Positions 9,268 through 17,308 of a stretch of 64,000 bases of DNA are shown piece after piece. Source of the DNA: Pelomonas aquatica (lineage in GTDB: Bacteria; Pseudomonadota; Gammaproteobacteria; Burkholderiales; Burkholderiaceae_C); contig NZ_JAPPUW010000005.1 in assembly GCF_026712205.1 (NCBI RefSeq), positions 124,001 through 188,000 of the forward strand, read 5' to 3'. Both the position numbers and the translations under genes were made by a program. The stretch's first letter is position 1; every line of letters begins with the position of its first letter. The notes below the pieces were generated by a model that saw nothing but the letters and a program-made list of their open reading frames with translations, searched no databases and was not told the DNA's origin.

Positions 9268-9767
9268 AGAAACCGGGCCAGCAGCTCGACGTCTTCCGGG
9301 AAGAGCTGGCCCGTCTCGGCCGCGGCAACGCGGCCATCGCGACCGCGCACCACGGTGACCGGCAGGCCTTGCGGCTTGGGCAGCACCGCCTCGACGGCGG
9401 GCGTCAGCCAGCCGCTGGGGAAGTCATGGCCCCGTTTGGCGCGATAGGCCCTGGCGGCGGCGAGGTCCTGGTCGACGGACAGGCCCAGCACCAACAGGCC
9501 GCGCTCGCGCTGCGTGCGCCACAGCTTCTGGATGGACGGCGTGACCAGGGCGCAGAACGGGCACCAGCTCGCCCACCAGTACAGGACGACGACCCGGCCC
9601 TGTGCCGAGGCCGCCTTGAACTCGCCGCCCTCCAGCAGCGGCACGTCGGGCAGTTGCAGCGCGCTGCCGGGCGCCGGCAGGTGCTTTAGCGGCCCGGTCG
9701 CCCCGGCGCGGGAAGCGGCCAGGCCCAGCGCCAGCGCCGTACCGAGGCAACACCGGCGCCGGTCCAT
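9264..9767 (-). CDS. TlpA-like periplasmic thioredoxin-fold protein
   Basis: 167-aa exported thioredoxin-like oxidoreductase. Residues 1-23 form a signal sequence (GTALALGLAASRAGA). The redox motif is C69-P-F-C72 within LYWWASWCPFC, and the cis-proline region is GLPVTVV. The CPFC dipeptide is typical of TlpA/ResA relatives, which act in the periplasm on cytochrome c or other thiol targets. The start overlaps the stop of the upstream ArsR gene by ATGA, so the two are translationally coupled. This suggests the ArsR protein controls a periplasmic thiol function. Confidence 0.9.
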   Translation of the reverse strand: MDRRRCCLGTALALGLAASRAGATGPLKHLPAPGSALQLPDVPLLEGGEFKAASAQGRVVVLYWWASWCPFCALVTPSIQKLWRTQRERGLLVLGLSVDQDLAAARAYRAKRGHDFPSGWLTPAVEAVLPKPQGLPVTVVRGRDGRVAAAETGQLFPEDVELLARFL

Positions 9768-10066
9768 CAGCGCAGGCCGCCGACGAGCAGCCTCTCTTCG
9801 GTCGGCACCGGCTCGTCGCCGTCCAGCTCGACGGCGAGCTGGGTGCAGACCGCGCGGCACAGCATGGCGACCTTCTCGCTCTGCAGCCGGTAGTAGATCT
9901 GCGTGCCCTCGCGGCGCTTGCCCAGCACGCCGGCGCGGTAGAGCGTGGACAGGTGCTGCGACATGTTCGGTTGCGTGGTCTGGATCTGCGCCAGCAGCTC
10001 GGAGACGTTGCGCTCGCCATTGCAGACGGCGCTGATGATCTTGAGCCGGATCGGCATGGCGAGCAC
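9767..10066 (-). CDS. ArsR-family regulator, N-terminus apparently frameshifted
   Basis: Second ArsR-type repressor. The open frame encodes the winged helix from MPIRLKIISAVCNGERNV through TTQPNMSQHLSTLYRAGVLGKRREGTQIYYRL, with C-terminal LCRAVC. The expected N-terminus (VFESAAELFGVLA) continues upstream in frame but meets a stop codon. A good ATG at 10122-10124 (reading MTDAP) is in another frame, offset by exactly one base in a run of six G at 10109-10114. With five G the gene would run from 10124 and encode MTDAPEEDRVFESAAELF. This is either a sequencing error, a real frameshift or programmed slippage. It is translationally coupled to the TlpA-like gene. Confidence 0.8.
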   Translation of the reverse strand: MLAMPIRLKIISAVCNGERNVSELLAQIQTTQPNMSQHLSTLYRAGVLGKRREGTQIYYRLQSEKVAMLCRAVCTQLAVELDGDEPVPTEERLLVGGLR

Positions 10067-10234
10067 GCCGAAGAGCTCGGCGGCGGACTCGAAGACGCGG
10101 TCTTCCTCGGGGGGCGTCGGTCATCGCGGCGGCGTTCGGTTGGATCAGGAAAATCACTGTATCGGCAAGCGCGGATGTGCGCCGCGGGGAATGCAGAATG
10201 CAGCGGACAAAACTCCCGCTGATCGCCGACCGCC

Positions 10235-10410
10235 ATGGACGAATCGAGCCTGCCCGCCCTCATGCGCCAGCTGCTTGGCGCCGCCTTCGGCCTGGCCGTG
10301 CTGTTCGGCGCGCTGTGCCAGCGCACGCGTTTTTGCACGATGGGCGCGATCTCCGACGTCTACTCGATGGGCGACTGGCAGCGCGCCCGCATGTGGATCG
10401 TCGCGGTGGC
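10235..10410 (+). pseudogene. YeeE/YedE-family sulfur transporter, N-terminal stump
   Basis: The first ~58 codons read as the start of a YeeE/YedE (DUF395, TsuA-like) inner-membrane protein: LLGAAFGLAVLFGALCQRTRFCTMGAI, with the conserved Cys of the first repeat, followed by DWQRARMWIVAVA. Family members are several hundred residues long, so most of the protein is missing. The similarity stops abruptly near 10408-10411, where the DNA continues as part of an AraC-type gene in another frame. It is divergent from the ArsR/TlpA-like pair, a usual setting for YeeE genes. Confidence 0.75.
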
Positions 10411-10829
10411 TCGAACGCCTGCACCATGAGGTGGCGGCGGCGCGGCTGGCGGCCCTCGGCCAGGACGATGGCCTGGCGCGGGAACTGCGTGCCTGGATGG
10501 CGGCCGAGCTGCCGGCCCGCGTGCCCACGCGCGGCGCGGCCGCTCGTGCGCTGGGCCTGATGAGCGAACGCACGCTGGCGCGGCGCATGCAGGCCCAGGG
10601 CCTGAGCTTCTCCGGCCTGCTCGATGCGGCGCGGCGCGCGGCCGCGCTGCAGGCCGTGGCCCGGCCCGAGCTGGCGCTGGCCGGCATCGGTCAGTCGCTC
10701 GGGTTTGCGGAGCCGGCGGTGTTCTGGCGGGCGTTCAAGCGCTGGACGGGCTGCACGCCGGCGCAGTGGCGGGCAGGACAAGGCACCGAATGCGGCACCG
10801 ATCCGAATCGGCTCTCCTCTGCTGATTGA
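10410..10829 (+). pseudogene. AraC-family regulator, C-terminal fragment
   Basis: About 139 residues, from WLERLHHEVAAARLAAL to the stop, match the C-terminal part of AraC/XylS regulators. The first helix-turn-helix region is GAAARALGLMSERTLARRMQAQGLSF, and the second is LAGIGQSLGFAEPAVFWRAFKRWTGCTPAQWR. There is no start codon or N-terminal effector domain. The fragment is joined directly to the YeeE/YedE stump, so one deletion appears to have fused the two broken genes. The true ligand and targets are unknown. Confidence 0.75.
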
Positions 10830-10885
10830 GCCTTGACCCCGGGGCGGGCGCGCCAGGAGGGAGGGGTGAAATCGCAGGCAGGCTG

Positions 10886-11161
10886 GCCAGGTCCGGCGCC
10901 TCGCTGCTGCCGATCGGCAAGATGCTCAACCACCGCACGCCCGAGGCGACGTAGATCTACGCCCGGCTCGACCTGGACCCGGTGCGCATGTCGCTGCAGG
11001 GTGCGACGGCGGCGATGCTCGAGACGGCCGGCGTCAAGGTGGCGGCCGAGGTGATCCCAATCCGACGAGGCTCTGCTCAGCGAGATGGCGTCGCCAAAAC
11101 TATTGAGCTTTACCTAAAGCACGACATCACCACAGCTCAGCTTGCTTCCAGCATGCGGTGA
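10886..11161 (+). pseudogene. Phage-type integrase, C-terminal remnant with in-frame stop
   Basis: One reading frame gives SLLPIGKMLNHRTPEAT, a TAG stop at 10952-10954, then IYARLDLDPVRMSLQ, ending after a further ~60 residues. This is the end of a tyrosine recombinase: the GxxLNHRT...YAxLxxDPVR segment contains the last catalytic His and Tyr region. The rest of the catalytic domain is absent and the stop falls just before the nucleophilic Tyr (IYARL). It marks the left side of the sulfur region as former mobile DNA. Confidence 0.7.
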
Positions 11162-11397
11162 TGATCGATTTGCGCTTCTGCCCGCTCTTGAGCTTGCGCC
11201 GTGCGGTGCCAGCGTGCACGAGTTCAGCGGTAGCTACGGGGACTACCTGGTGCGCAAGGTCGGCAAGGTCTTCCCGGAGCTGGGTTCAACCGTCCTCGGC
11301 TGATGCCCAGCCCCTCCAGCAAATAAGCATCGAAGGAATCCTTCGTTCGCCAACCTCGCTCGAACCTCTAGCCTGACGGTTTCAATGACGAAACCGC
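11162..11397. other. Non-coding stretch upstream of the first sulfur operon
   Basis: I find no intact gene here. One frame reads [20 protein letters not shown] and stops at about 11303, a possible gene remnant I do not recognise. Just upstream of the next gene are the 8-mer ATAAGCAT (11323-11330) and the inverted repeat CGAAGG-aat-CCTTCG (11331-11345), candidate regulatory sites for the operon starting at 11398. Confidence 0.45.
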
Positions 11398-12618
11398 ATG
11401 AGCTCAGTCCTGCAGTTCCCTGCCCCAGACGCACGCCCGGCGCCCGCGCCCATCTCCGCGGTCGACGCGCTGACGCTCGCCGAGCCGCTAGCCGAACGCC
11501 TTGCGGCCAGTGCCGTCGCCCGTGACCAGTCCGGCGGGCATGCCCGAGAGGAGCGTGAACTGATCCGCGCGAGCGGCCTGCTCACGCTGACCATCCCCAC
11601 CGAACACGGTGGCCTCGGCGCGTCCTGGCCCACGTTCTACCAGGTGCTGCGCCGCCTCGCACAGGCCGACAGCGCCCTGGCGCACGTGTTCGGCTTCCAT
11701 CACCTGCAACTGGCGGGCGTGCTGCTGTACGGCAACGACTCCCAGCAGCATCGCCTGCTGGCGCAGACTCTGGCCCACCGCTGGTTCTGGGGCAACGCAC
11801 TGAATCCCCTGGACAAGCGGCTGCTCGCGTCCGATGCCCGCTCCGGCTACAGCCTCGAAGGCATCAAGAGCTTCGCCTCAGGTTCGATCGGCTCGAACCT
11901 ACTCACGATCTCCGCCTGGCACCCGCCGACCGCGACCGCCCTTATTGCCGTCGTGCCCACCGACGCACCAGGCGTGACGGTGAATGCCGACTGGGACGCC
12001 TTCGGCCAGAAGCAGACCGACAGCGGGACGGTCAGCTTCGATGCCGTGCACCTGTCCGCCCAGGACGTGCTGCAACCTCCCGGCGTCACGCCGACGCCGC
12101 GCGCGACGCTGCGCTCGCAGATCGCGCAGCTCATCATGACCAACCTCTACCTCGGCATCGCCCAGGGCGCGCTGCAGGAGGCCCTGCATTTCAACCGCGA
12201 CCAGGCGCGCCCCTGGTTCCAGTCCGGCGTCGCAGCCTCCGCGGACGACCCGTTCATCCAGCACCGCTACGGCGAGCTGTGGCTGAAGGTGCGCCCGGCT
12301 GAGGTGCTGGCCGACGCCGCCGCCAACGTGCTGCAGCAGGCCTGGGACCGCGGCACCGCGCTGACCGCGGCTGATCGTGGAGAAGTGGCCATCGCAGTCG
12401 CCGAAGCCAAGGTGCTGTCGCATCGCGCGGCCATCGAGATCGGGTCGCAGCTGTTCGAGCTGACGGGCGCCCGATCCACCTCGGCCCGCTACGGGCTGGA
12501 CCGTTTCTGGCGCAATGCCCGCGTGCACACGCTGCACGACCCGGTCGACTACAAGCTGCGCGACCTCGGCCGCTATGCGCTGACCGGCGCCCACCCCGAG
12601 CCGACGGCGTATTCCTGA
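11398..12618 (+). CDS. Acyl-CoA dehydrogenase-fold flavin monooxygenase (SfnB/DszC-like)
   Basis: 406-aa member of the acyl-CoA dehydrogenase superfamily, closest by eye to the SfnB/DszC branch, which uses reduced flavin and oxygen to attack organosulfur compounds. The N-terminal helical domain includes LIRASGLLTLTIPTEHGGLGASW, the middle beta domain EGIKSFASGSIGSNLLTIS, and the C-terminal helices GSQLFELTGARSTSARYGLDRFWRNARVHTLHDPVDYKLRDLG. The SfnB/DszC-type ending ARxHTLHDPVxYK is clear. It opens a plus-strand run of sulfur genes and lies one base before the MetN-like gene. The actual substrate is unknown. It could be a sulfone, sulfonate or S-substituted amino acid. Confidence 0.85.
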   Translation: MSSVLQFPAPDARPAPAPISAVDALTLAEPLAERLAASAVARDQSGGHAREERELIRASGLLTLTIPTEHGGLGASWPTFYQVLRRLAQADSALAHVFGFHHLQLAGVLLYGNDSQQHRLLAQTLAHRWFWGNALNPLDKRLLASDARSGYSLEGIKSFASGSIGSNLLTISAWHPPTATALIAVVPTDAPGVTVNADWDAFGQKQTDSGTVSFDAVHLSAQDVLQPPGVTPTPRATLRSQIAQLIMTNLYLGIAQGALQEALHFNRDQARPWFQSGVAASADDPFIQHRYGELWLKVRPAEVLADAAANVLQQAWDRGTALTAADRGEVAIAVAEAKVLSHRAAIEIGSQLFELTGARSTSARYGLDRFWRNARVHTLHDPVDYKLRDLGRYALTGAHPEPTAYS

Positions 12619-12619
12619 C

Positions 12620-13432
12620 ATGGCCGCCACCGCGCAATCTCCCGCCCCGATGATCGAGCTGGCCGGCGTCCGCAAGTCCTTCGCGCTGCCGGACGGCGGC
12701 CGGCTGGACGCCGTGCGCGACGTGTCCCTGAAGGTACGGGCCGGCGACATCTTCGGCCTGGTCGGGCGCAGCGGCGCCGGCAAGTCCACGCTGCTGAGGC
12801 TCATCAACCTGCTGGAGCAGCCGGACGAAGGCCGCGTCACCGTGGCCGGCCAGGAACTCACCGCGCTGAGCAAGGCCAGCCTGCGCAAGGCCCGCCAGTC
12901 CATCGGCATGATCTTCCAGCAATTCAACCTGCTGCAGAACGCCACCGCCGCCGACAACGTCGCCTTCCCCCTTCGCCTGCACGGCGTCCAAGGCCAGCGC
13001 GACAAGGCCAGGATCGAGCAGCGCGTGCAGGAGTGCCTGGCGCTCGTGGGCCTGGCCGACAAGGCTCGGTCCTACCCCGCCCAGCTCTCGGGCGGGCAGA
13101 AGCAGCGCGTGGCCATCGCGCGGGCACTCGCCAGCCACCCGCAGGTGCTGCTCTGCGACGAGCCCACCTCCGCGCTGGATGCCGAAACCACCGACGAGCT
13201 GCTCGCCACGCTGCGCGACATCAATGTGCGCCTGGGCGTCACCATCGTCATCGTCACGCACGAGCTGCCGGTCATCACGTCGCTGTGCCGGCACGCGGCC
13301 GTGATCGAAGACGGCCGGGTCAGCGAGCTGCTGGACGTGCAGAACCTGGGGCAGCCGCGCACGCGCATCGGTCAGGAGCTGGCGCGGCTGGGCCGGCAGC
13401 CCCTCGTCGAAGAGGAGCGGCTCCATGCCTGA
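12620..13432 (+). CDS. MetN-like ABC transporter ATPase
   Basis: Cytoplasmic ATPase of a methionine-type (MetNIQ) importer, 270 aa. It shows Walker A GRSGAGKST (about 49-57), Q-loop GMIFQQFNLL, signature LSGGQKQR, Walker B VLLCDEPTSALD and H-loop VTHE. Typical MetN proteins are about 340 aa because of a C-terminal NIL/ACT domain that binds methionine and inhibits transport. Here only a short tail follows the nucleotide-binding domain, so this feedback site seems to be missing. The gene overlaps the permease gene by 8 bp. The substrate is probably a sulfur compound imported with the adjacent binding protein. Confidence 0.9.
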   Translation: MAATAQSPAPMIELAGVRKSFALPDGGRLDAVRDVSLKVRAGDIFGLVGRSGAGKSTLLRLINLLEQPDEGRVTVAGQELTALSKASLRKARQSIGMIFQQFNLLQNATAADNVAFPLRLHGVQGQRDKARIEQRVQECLALVGLADKARSYPAQLSGGQKQRVAIARALASHPQVLLCDEPTSALDAETTDELLATLRDINVRLGVTIVIVTHELPVITSLCRHAAVIEDGRVSELLDVQNLGQPRTRIGQELARLGRQPLVEEERLHA

Positions 13433-14087
13433 GAACATCGTCGCCATCCTCCCCGAGCTGTGGACGGCCACCGGCCAGACGGCGCTGATGCTGGCCATCG
13501 GACTGGCCGCCGCGCTGCTGATCGGCGGTCCGCTGGGCATTGCGCTATTCCTGCTGTCGCCGGGCCAGTCGCTGGCGCACCGCCCCAGCTTCGCCGTGCT
13601 GAGCTGGCTGGTGAACACCGTCCGCTCTTTCCCCTTCATCATCCTGCTGGTCGCGCTCGTGCCGCTGACGCGCGTCGTCGCCGGCACGTCCATCGGCCCG
13701 GTGGCCGCGGCCGTGCCGCTGTCCTTCGCGGCCATCCCTTACTTCGCCCGCCTCGTGGAGCAGTCGCTGCGCGACGTGCCGCGCGGCGTCATCGAAGCGG
13801 CCCACGCCATGGGCGCCAGCGAGGCCCAGATCGTCTGGCACGTGCTGCTGGTGGAGGCCCGGTCGGGCCTCGTGCTCGCGCTGACCGTGCTCGCCATCAG
13901 CTTCCTGTCCTACTCCGCCGTGGCGGGCGTGGTCGGGGGCGGCGGCATCGGCGACCTGGCCATCCGCTACGGCTACTACCGCTTCCAGACCGACGTGATG
14001 GTGCTCACCGTGGCCCTGCTCGTCGTGCTGGTGCAGCTCATCCAGTTCGCCGGCAACACCATTGCACGCCGGCTCGACAAACGCTGA
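13425..14087 (+). CDS. MetI-like ABC transporter permease
   Basis: 220-aa inner-membrane permease with about five hydrophobic segments. It shows the BPD_transp_1 features seen in MetI: TVRSFPFIILLVALVPLTRVVAGTSIG and the coupling-helix sequence GVIEAAHAMGASEAQIVWHVLL, which contacts the ATPase. It overlaps the start of neither neighbour except by 8 bp with the MetN-like gene, and 11 bp separate it from the binding-protein gene. Together the three form a complete MetNIQ-type importer. Confidence 0.92.
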   Translation: MPENIVAILPELWTATGQTALMLAIGLAAALLIGGPLGIALFLLSPGQSLAHRPSFAVLSWLVNTVRSFPFIILLVALVPLTRVVAGTSIGPVAAAVPLSFAAIPYFARLVEQSLRDVPRGVIEAAHAMGASEAQIVWHVLLVEARSGLVLALTVLAISFLSYSAVAGVVGGGGIGDLAIRYGYYRFQTDVMVLTVALLVVLVQLIQFAGNTIARRLDKR

Positions 14088-14098
14088 AAGAACCCGCC

Positions 14099-14923
14099 AT
14101 GCTCCGCCGCTCCCTGCTCACCCTCGCGCTGGCCTCATTGGCGCTCACCGCGCAGGCCCAGGACAAGAAGGACATCGTCTTCGGCGCCACCGCCGGCCCG
14201 TATGCCGACCAGATCAAGCTGGGCATCAAGCCGCTGCTGGAAAAGAAGGGCTACCGCGTCAAGGTCGTCGAGTTCAACGACTACATCCAGCCCAATTTCG
14301 CGCTCGCGCAAGGGTCGCTGGACGCCAACGCCTTCCAGCACATCGTCTACCTGACCAAGTTCGCCACCGAGAACAAGCTGGCGATCAGCGAGCTGCTGAA
14401 GGTGCCGACCGCCCCCATCGCGATCTACAGCCACAGGCACAAGTCGCTGGACGAGGTGAAGGAGGGCTCGACGGTCGCGCTGCCCAACGACCCGACCAAC
14501 GCCGCGCGCGCCCTGGTCGTGCTGGAGCAGCTCGGCTGGCTGAAGCTGCGCGACGGCGTGGACCCCATCCGCGCCTCCGAGAAGGACGTCGCCGTCAACT
14601 TGAAGAAGATCAAGCTCATCCCGCTGGAAGCGGCCCAACTGCCGCGCTCGCTGGCCGACACCGACTACTCCTTCATCAACGGCAACTTCGCGCTGGCTTC
14701 GGGCCTGAAGATCACCGAGGCGCTGGCGCTGGAGAAGACCGGCCCGACCTACCAGAACGTCGTCGCCGTGCGCACCGAGGACAAGGACAAGCCCTGGGTG
14801 CGCGACATCGCCGAGGCCTACCGCTCGCGCGAGTTCCTGGCCGTGACGGAGAAGAGCTTCCCCGGCTTCGTGAAGACCGACTACCAGCAGGCGCTCTCGG
14901 GCACCGCCACCGCCAGCCGCTGA
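14099..14923 (+). CDS. MetQ/NlpA-family substrate-binding protein
   Basis: 274-aa periplasmic binding protein. It has a signal sequence of about 21 residues (SLLTLALASLALTAQA, cleavage before QDKKD) and no lipobox cysteine, so it should be soluble rather than lipid-anchored. NlpA/MetQ features include GATAGPYADQIK near the N-terminus, VVEFNDYIQPNFALAQGSLDANAFQH, VALPNDPTNAARAL and the C-terminal KDKPWVRDIAEAYRS. The ATG at 14099 follows the permease stop by 11 bp. A second paralogue at 18880 may feed the same transporter. Confidence 0.92.
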   Translation: MLRRSLLTLALASLALTAQAQDKKDIVFGATAGPYADQIKLGIKPLLEKKGYRVKVVEFNDYIQPNFALAQGSLDANAFQHIVYLTKFATENKLAISELLKVPTAPIAIYSHRHKSLDEVKEGSTVALPNDPTNAARALVVLEQLGWLKLRDGVDPIRASEKDVAVNLKKIKLIPLEAAQLPRSLADTDYSFINGNFALASGLKITEALALEKTGPTYQNVVAVRTEDKDKPWVRDIAEAYRSREFLAVTEKSFPGFVKTDYQQALSGTATASR

Positions 14924-14931
14924 AGCCCACC

Positions 14932-16320
14932 GTGACGCGCCCCATCCGCTTCAACGCCTTCCAGATGAACACGGTCGGGCACCAGTCGCCCGGCCTGTGG
15001 ACGCACCCCCGCGACCGGGCCTCGCACTACAACGAGCCCGAACACTGGGTGGAGCTGGCCCAGTTGCTGGAGCAAGGACGGTTCGACGGCATCTTCCTGG
15101 CCGACGTGCTGGGCGTCTACGACGTCTACAACGGCACGGCCGACGCCGCGCTGCGCCACGCCGTGCAGGTGCCCGTCAACGACCCGCTGGCCCTGGTGCC
15201 GCTGATGGCCCGGGCCACGCAGCACCTGGGCTTCGGCGTCACCTGTGCATTGACCTACGAGCATCCCTATCCGTTCGCACGCCGCATGTCCACGCTGGAC
15301 CACCTGACGCGCGGTCGCATCGGCTGGAACATCGTCACGGGCTACCTCGACAGCGCTGCGCGCAACCTGGGCCTGCCGCGCCAGCTTGCACACGACGAGC
15401 GCTACGACGTGGCCGACGACTATCTCGACGTGGTCTACAAGCTGTGGGAGCTGAGCTGGGAGGACGATGCGGTCCGGCGCGACAAGCGCAGCGGCACCTT
15501 CACCGACCCCCGTAAGGTCCATCCCATACGCCACGCGGGCCCGCACTACCAGGTGCCGGGCATCCACCTGTGCGAACCCAGCCCCCAGCGCACGCCGGTG
15601 CTCTACCAGGCCGGCGCATCCAGCCGCGGCAGGGCCTTCGCGGCGCGGCATGCGGAGTGCGTGTTCGTCAGCGGCCCCAGCATGACGGTGGTCGCACGCG
15701 CGGTGCGCGACCTGCGCGCGGCCGTGCAGGTCGCAGGCCGGGCACCCGAGGACGTGCTGATCTACGCGCAGGCGCTGGTGATCACCGGCGAGACCGAGGC
15801 CGACGCCTGGCGCAAGCATGCCGAGTACCGCCGCCACGTCGACGTCGAGGCGGCCCTGTCGCTGCTGTCGGGCTGGACGGGCGTGGACTTCGGCCGCTAC
15901 CCGCGCGACGCCACCATCGAGTACCTGGACACCGACGCGGGCCGCAGTGCACTGGCCTCGTTCAGCCAGGCTGACCCCGACCGCAAGTGGACGGTGGGCG
16001 AAGCCGCCGAGTTCATCGGCCTTGGCGGCCGCGCGCCGGTCTTCACCGGCAGCCCCGTCCAGGTGGCCGACGAGCTGGAGGCATGGGTGGAGGCCACCGG
16101 CGTGGACGGCTTCAACCTCGCCTACGCCGTGGCTCACGAAACCATGCACGACGTCGTCCATCACGTCGTGCCCGAGCTGCAGCGCCGCGGCCGCTACCGC
16201 CAGCAGTACACGGCCGGCACCTTGCGCGACAAGCTTTTCGGCCAGGGACCGCGCCTGCCCGACACGCACACCGCGCGCCAGCTCCGCCTGGCGCCGGCAG
16301 AGGAACCCATTCCCGCCTGA
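14932..16320 (+). CDS. NtaA/DszA-type FMN-dependent monooxygenase
   Basis: Two-component luciferase-like (LLM class) monooxygenase of 462 aa, in the NtaA/SnaA/DszA/DmoA family that uses reduced FMN from a partner reductase. Family segments visible are FNAFQMNTVGHQSPGLWTHP at the N-terminus, FDGIFLADVLGVYD, THLTRGRIGWNIVTG-like LDHLTRGRIGWNIVTGYLDS, and the C-terminal VDGFNLAYAVAHETMHDVVHHVVPELQRRG. The GTG start at 14932 restores the conserved N-terminus. The first ATG (14965) would remove it. No flavin reductase gene lies nearby. It probably cleaves a C-S or C-N bond of the compound imported by the flanking ABC systems. Confidence 0.9.
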   Translation: MTRPIRFNAFQMNTVGHQSPGLWTHPRDRASHYNEPEHWVELAQLLEQGRFDGIFLADVLGVYDVYNGTADAALRHAVQVPVNDPLALVPLMARATQHLGFGVTCALTYEHPYPFARRMSTLDHLTRGRIGWNIVTGYLDSAARNLGLPRQLAHDERYDVADDYLDVVYKLWELSWEDDAVRRDKRSGTFTDPRKVHPIRHAGPHYQVPGIHLCEPSPQRTPVLYQAGASSRGRAFAARHAECVFVSGPSMTVVARAVRDLRAAVQVAGRAPEDVLIYAQALVITGETEADAWRKHAEYRRHVDVEAALSLLSGWTGVDFGRYPRDATIEYLDTDAGRSALASFSQADPDRKWTVGEAAEFIGLGGRAPVFTGSPVQVADELEAWVEATGVDGFNLAYAVAHETMHDVVHHVVPELQRRGRYRQQYTAGTLRDKLFGQGPRLPDTHTARQLRLAPAEEPIPA

Positions 16321-16330
16321 GGAGGAATGA

Positions 16331-17305
16331 ATGCAACGACGCCACCTGATCCAACTCGCCGCCGGCACCCTGGCTGCACCGGCGCTCGCGCGCGCCGCCG
16401 ACGACAAGCTGCGCGAACTGCGGCTGGACTACGCCACCTATTCGCCCTCCAGCCTGGTGCTCAAGCGCTTCGGCTGGCTGGACGAGGACTTCAAGTCGCG
16501 CGGCATCCCGGTCAAGTGGGTGTTCAGCGCTGGCAGCAACCGCGCGCTGGAATACCTGAACGCGGGCAGCATCGACATCGGCTCCAGCGCCGGCCTGGCC
16601 GCGCTGCTGGCCCGGACCAACGGCAACCCCATCCGCTCGCCCTACATCTTCTCGCGGCCGGAATGGACGGCGCTGGTCGTGCCCAAGGATTCGCCGATCA
16701 AGACGCTGGCCGACCTGCGCGGCAAGAAGGTCGCGGCGACCAAGGGCACCGATCCCTACCTCTTCCTGCTGCGCGCCCTGCACACCGTGGGCCTGAAGCG
16801 CGCCGACATCGAGCACGTCAGCCTGCAGCATGCCGACGGCCGCGTCGCGCTCGAGCAGGGCCGCGTCGACGCCTGGGCAGGGCTGGACCCGCTCATGGCC
16901 TCGGCCGAGCTGAACAACGGCGCGCGCCTGCTCTACCGCAACGTCGCCTTCAACACCTACGGCTTCCTGAACGTGCGCGAGGAGTTCCTGCAGCAGCACC
17001 CGGACGAGGCGCGCCGCGTCATCGGCCACTACGAGCGCGCGCGCAAGTGGATCCTGGCCAACCCGACGGAGGCCGCCACGATCCTGGCCGACGAAGCCAA
17101 GGTGGACCTGACGGTCGCCCTGCTGCAGCTCAAGCTGCGCACCGACCTGTCGCAGCCGCTGCCGTCCCAGGAACACGTGAAGGCGCTGCAGGCCGCGGCA
17201 CCCATCCTGCTGGACGAGGCGCTGGTCAAGCCGGGCTCCGACGTGCGCGGCGCCATCGACGCGCTGGTCGACACGCGCTTCGCCGCGGGGCTGATCCAGG
17301 CCTGA
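16331..17305 (+). CDS. SsuA-like aliphatic sulfonate/sulfur compound binding protein
   Basis: 324-aa periplasmic solute-binding protein of the SsuA/TauA/NMT1 type. The leader MQRRHLIQLAAGTLAAPALARA has a twin arginine and could use Tat or Sec. Mature-domain features are LDYATYSPSSLVLKRFGWLDEDFKSRGIPVKWVFSAGSN, a contiguous SsuA-type start, and VVPKDSPIKTLADLRGKKVAATKGTDPYLFLL. A strong ribosome site (GGAGG, then 6 nt) precedes the ATG. It is followed at 3 bp by its permease gene, then the ATPase gene. Sulfonate or another organosulfur ligand is inferred from the family and context. Confidence 0.88.
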   Translation: MQRRHLIQLAAGTLAAPALARAADDKLRELRLDYATYSPSSLVLKRFGWLDEDFKSRGIPVKWVFSAGSNRALEYLNAGSIDIGSSAGLAALLARTNGNPIRSPYIFSRPEWTALVVPKDSPIKTLADLRGKKVAATKGTDPYLFLLRALHTVGLKRADIEHVSLQHADGRVALEQGRVDAWAGLDPLMASAELNNGARLLYRNVAFNTYGFLNVREEFLQQHPDEARRVIGHYERARKWILANPTEAATILADEAKVDLTVALLQLKLRTDLSQPLPSQEHVKALQAAAPILLDEALVKPGSDVRGAIDALVDTRFAAGLIQA

Positions 17306-17308
17306 GCG

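Noticed and set aside
11162-12620. SAM or cobalamin riboswitch before the MetNIQ-like genes
   Set aside because: No SAM-I, SAM-II or B12-box pattern was recognised in the upstream region, and the MetN-like gene follows the monooxygenase gene by one base.
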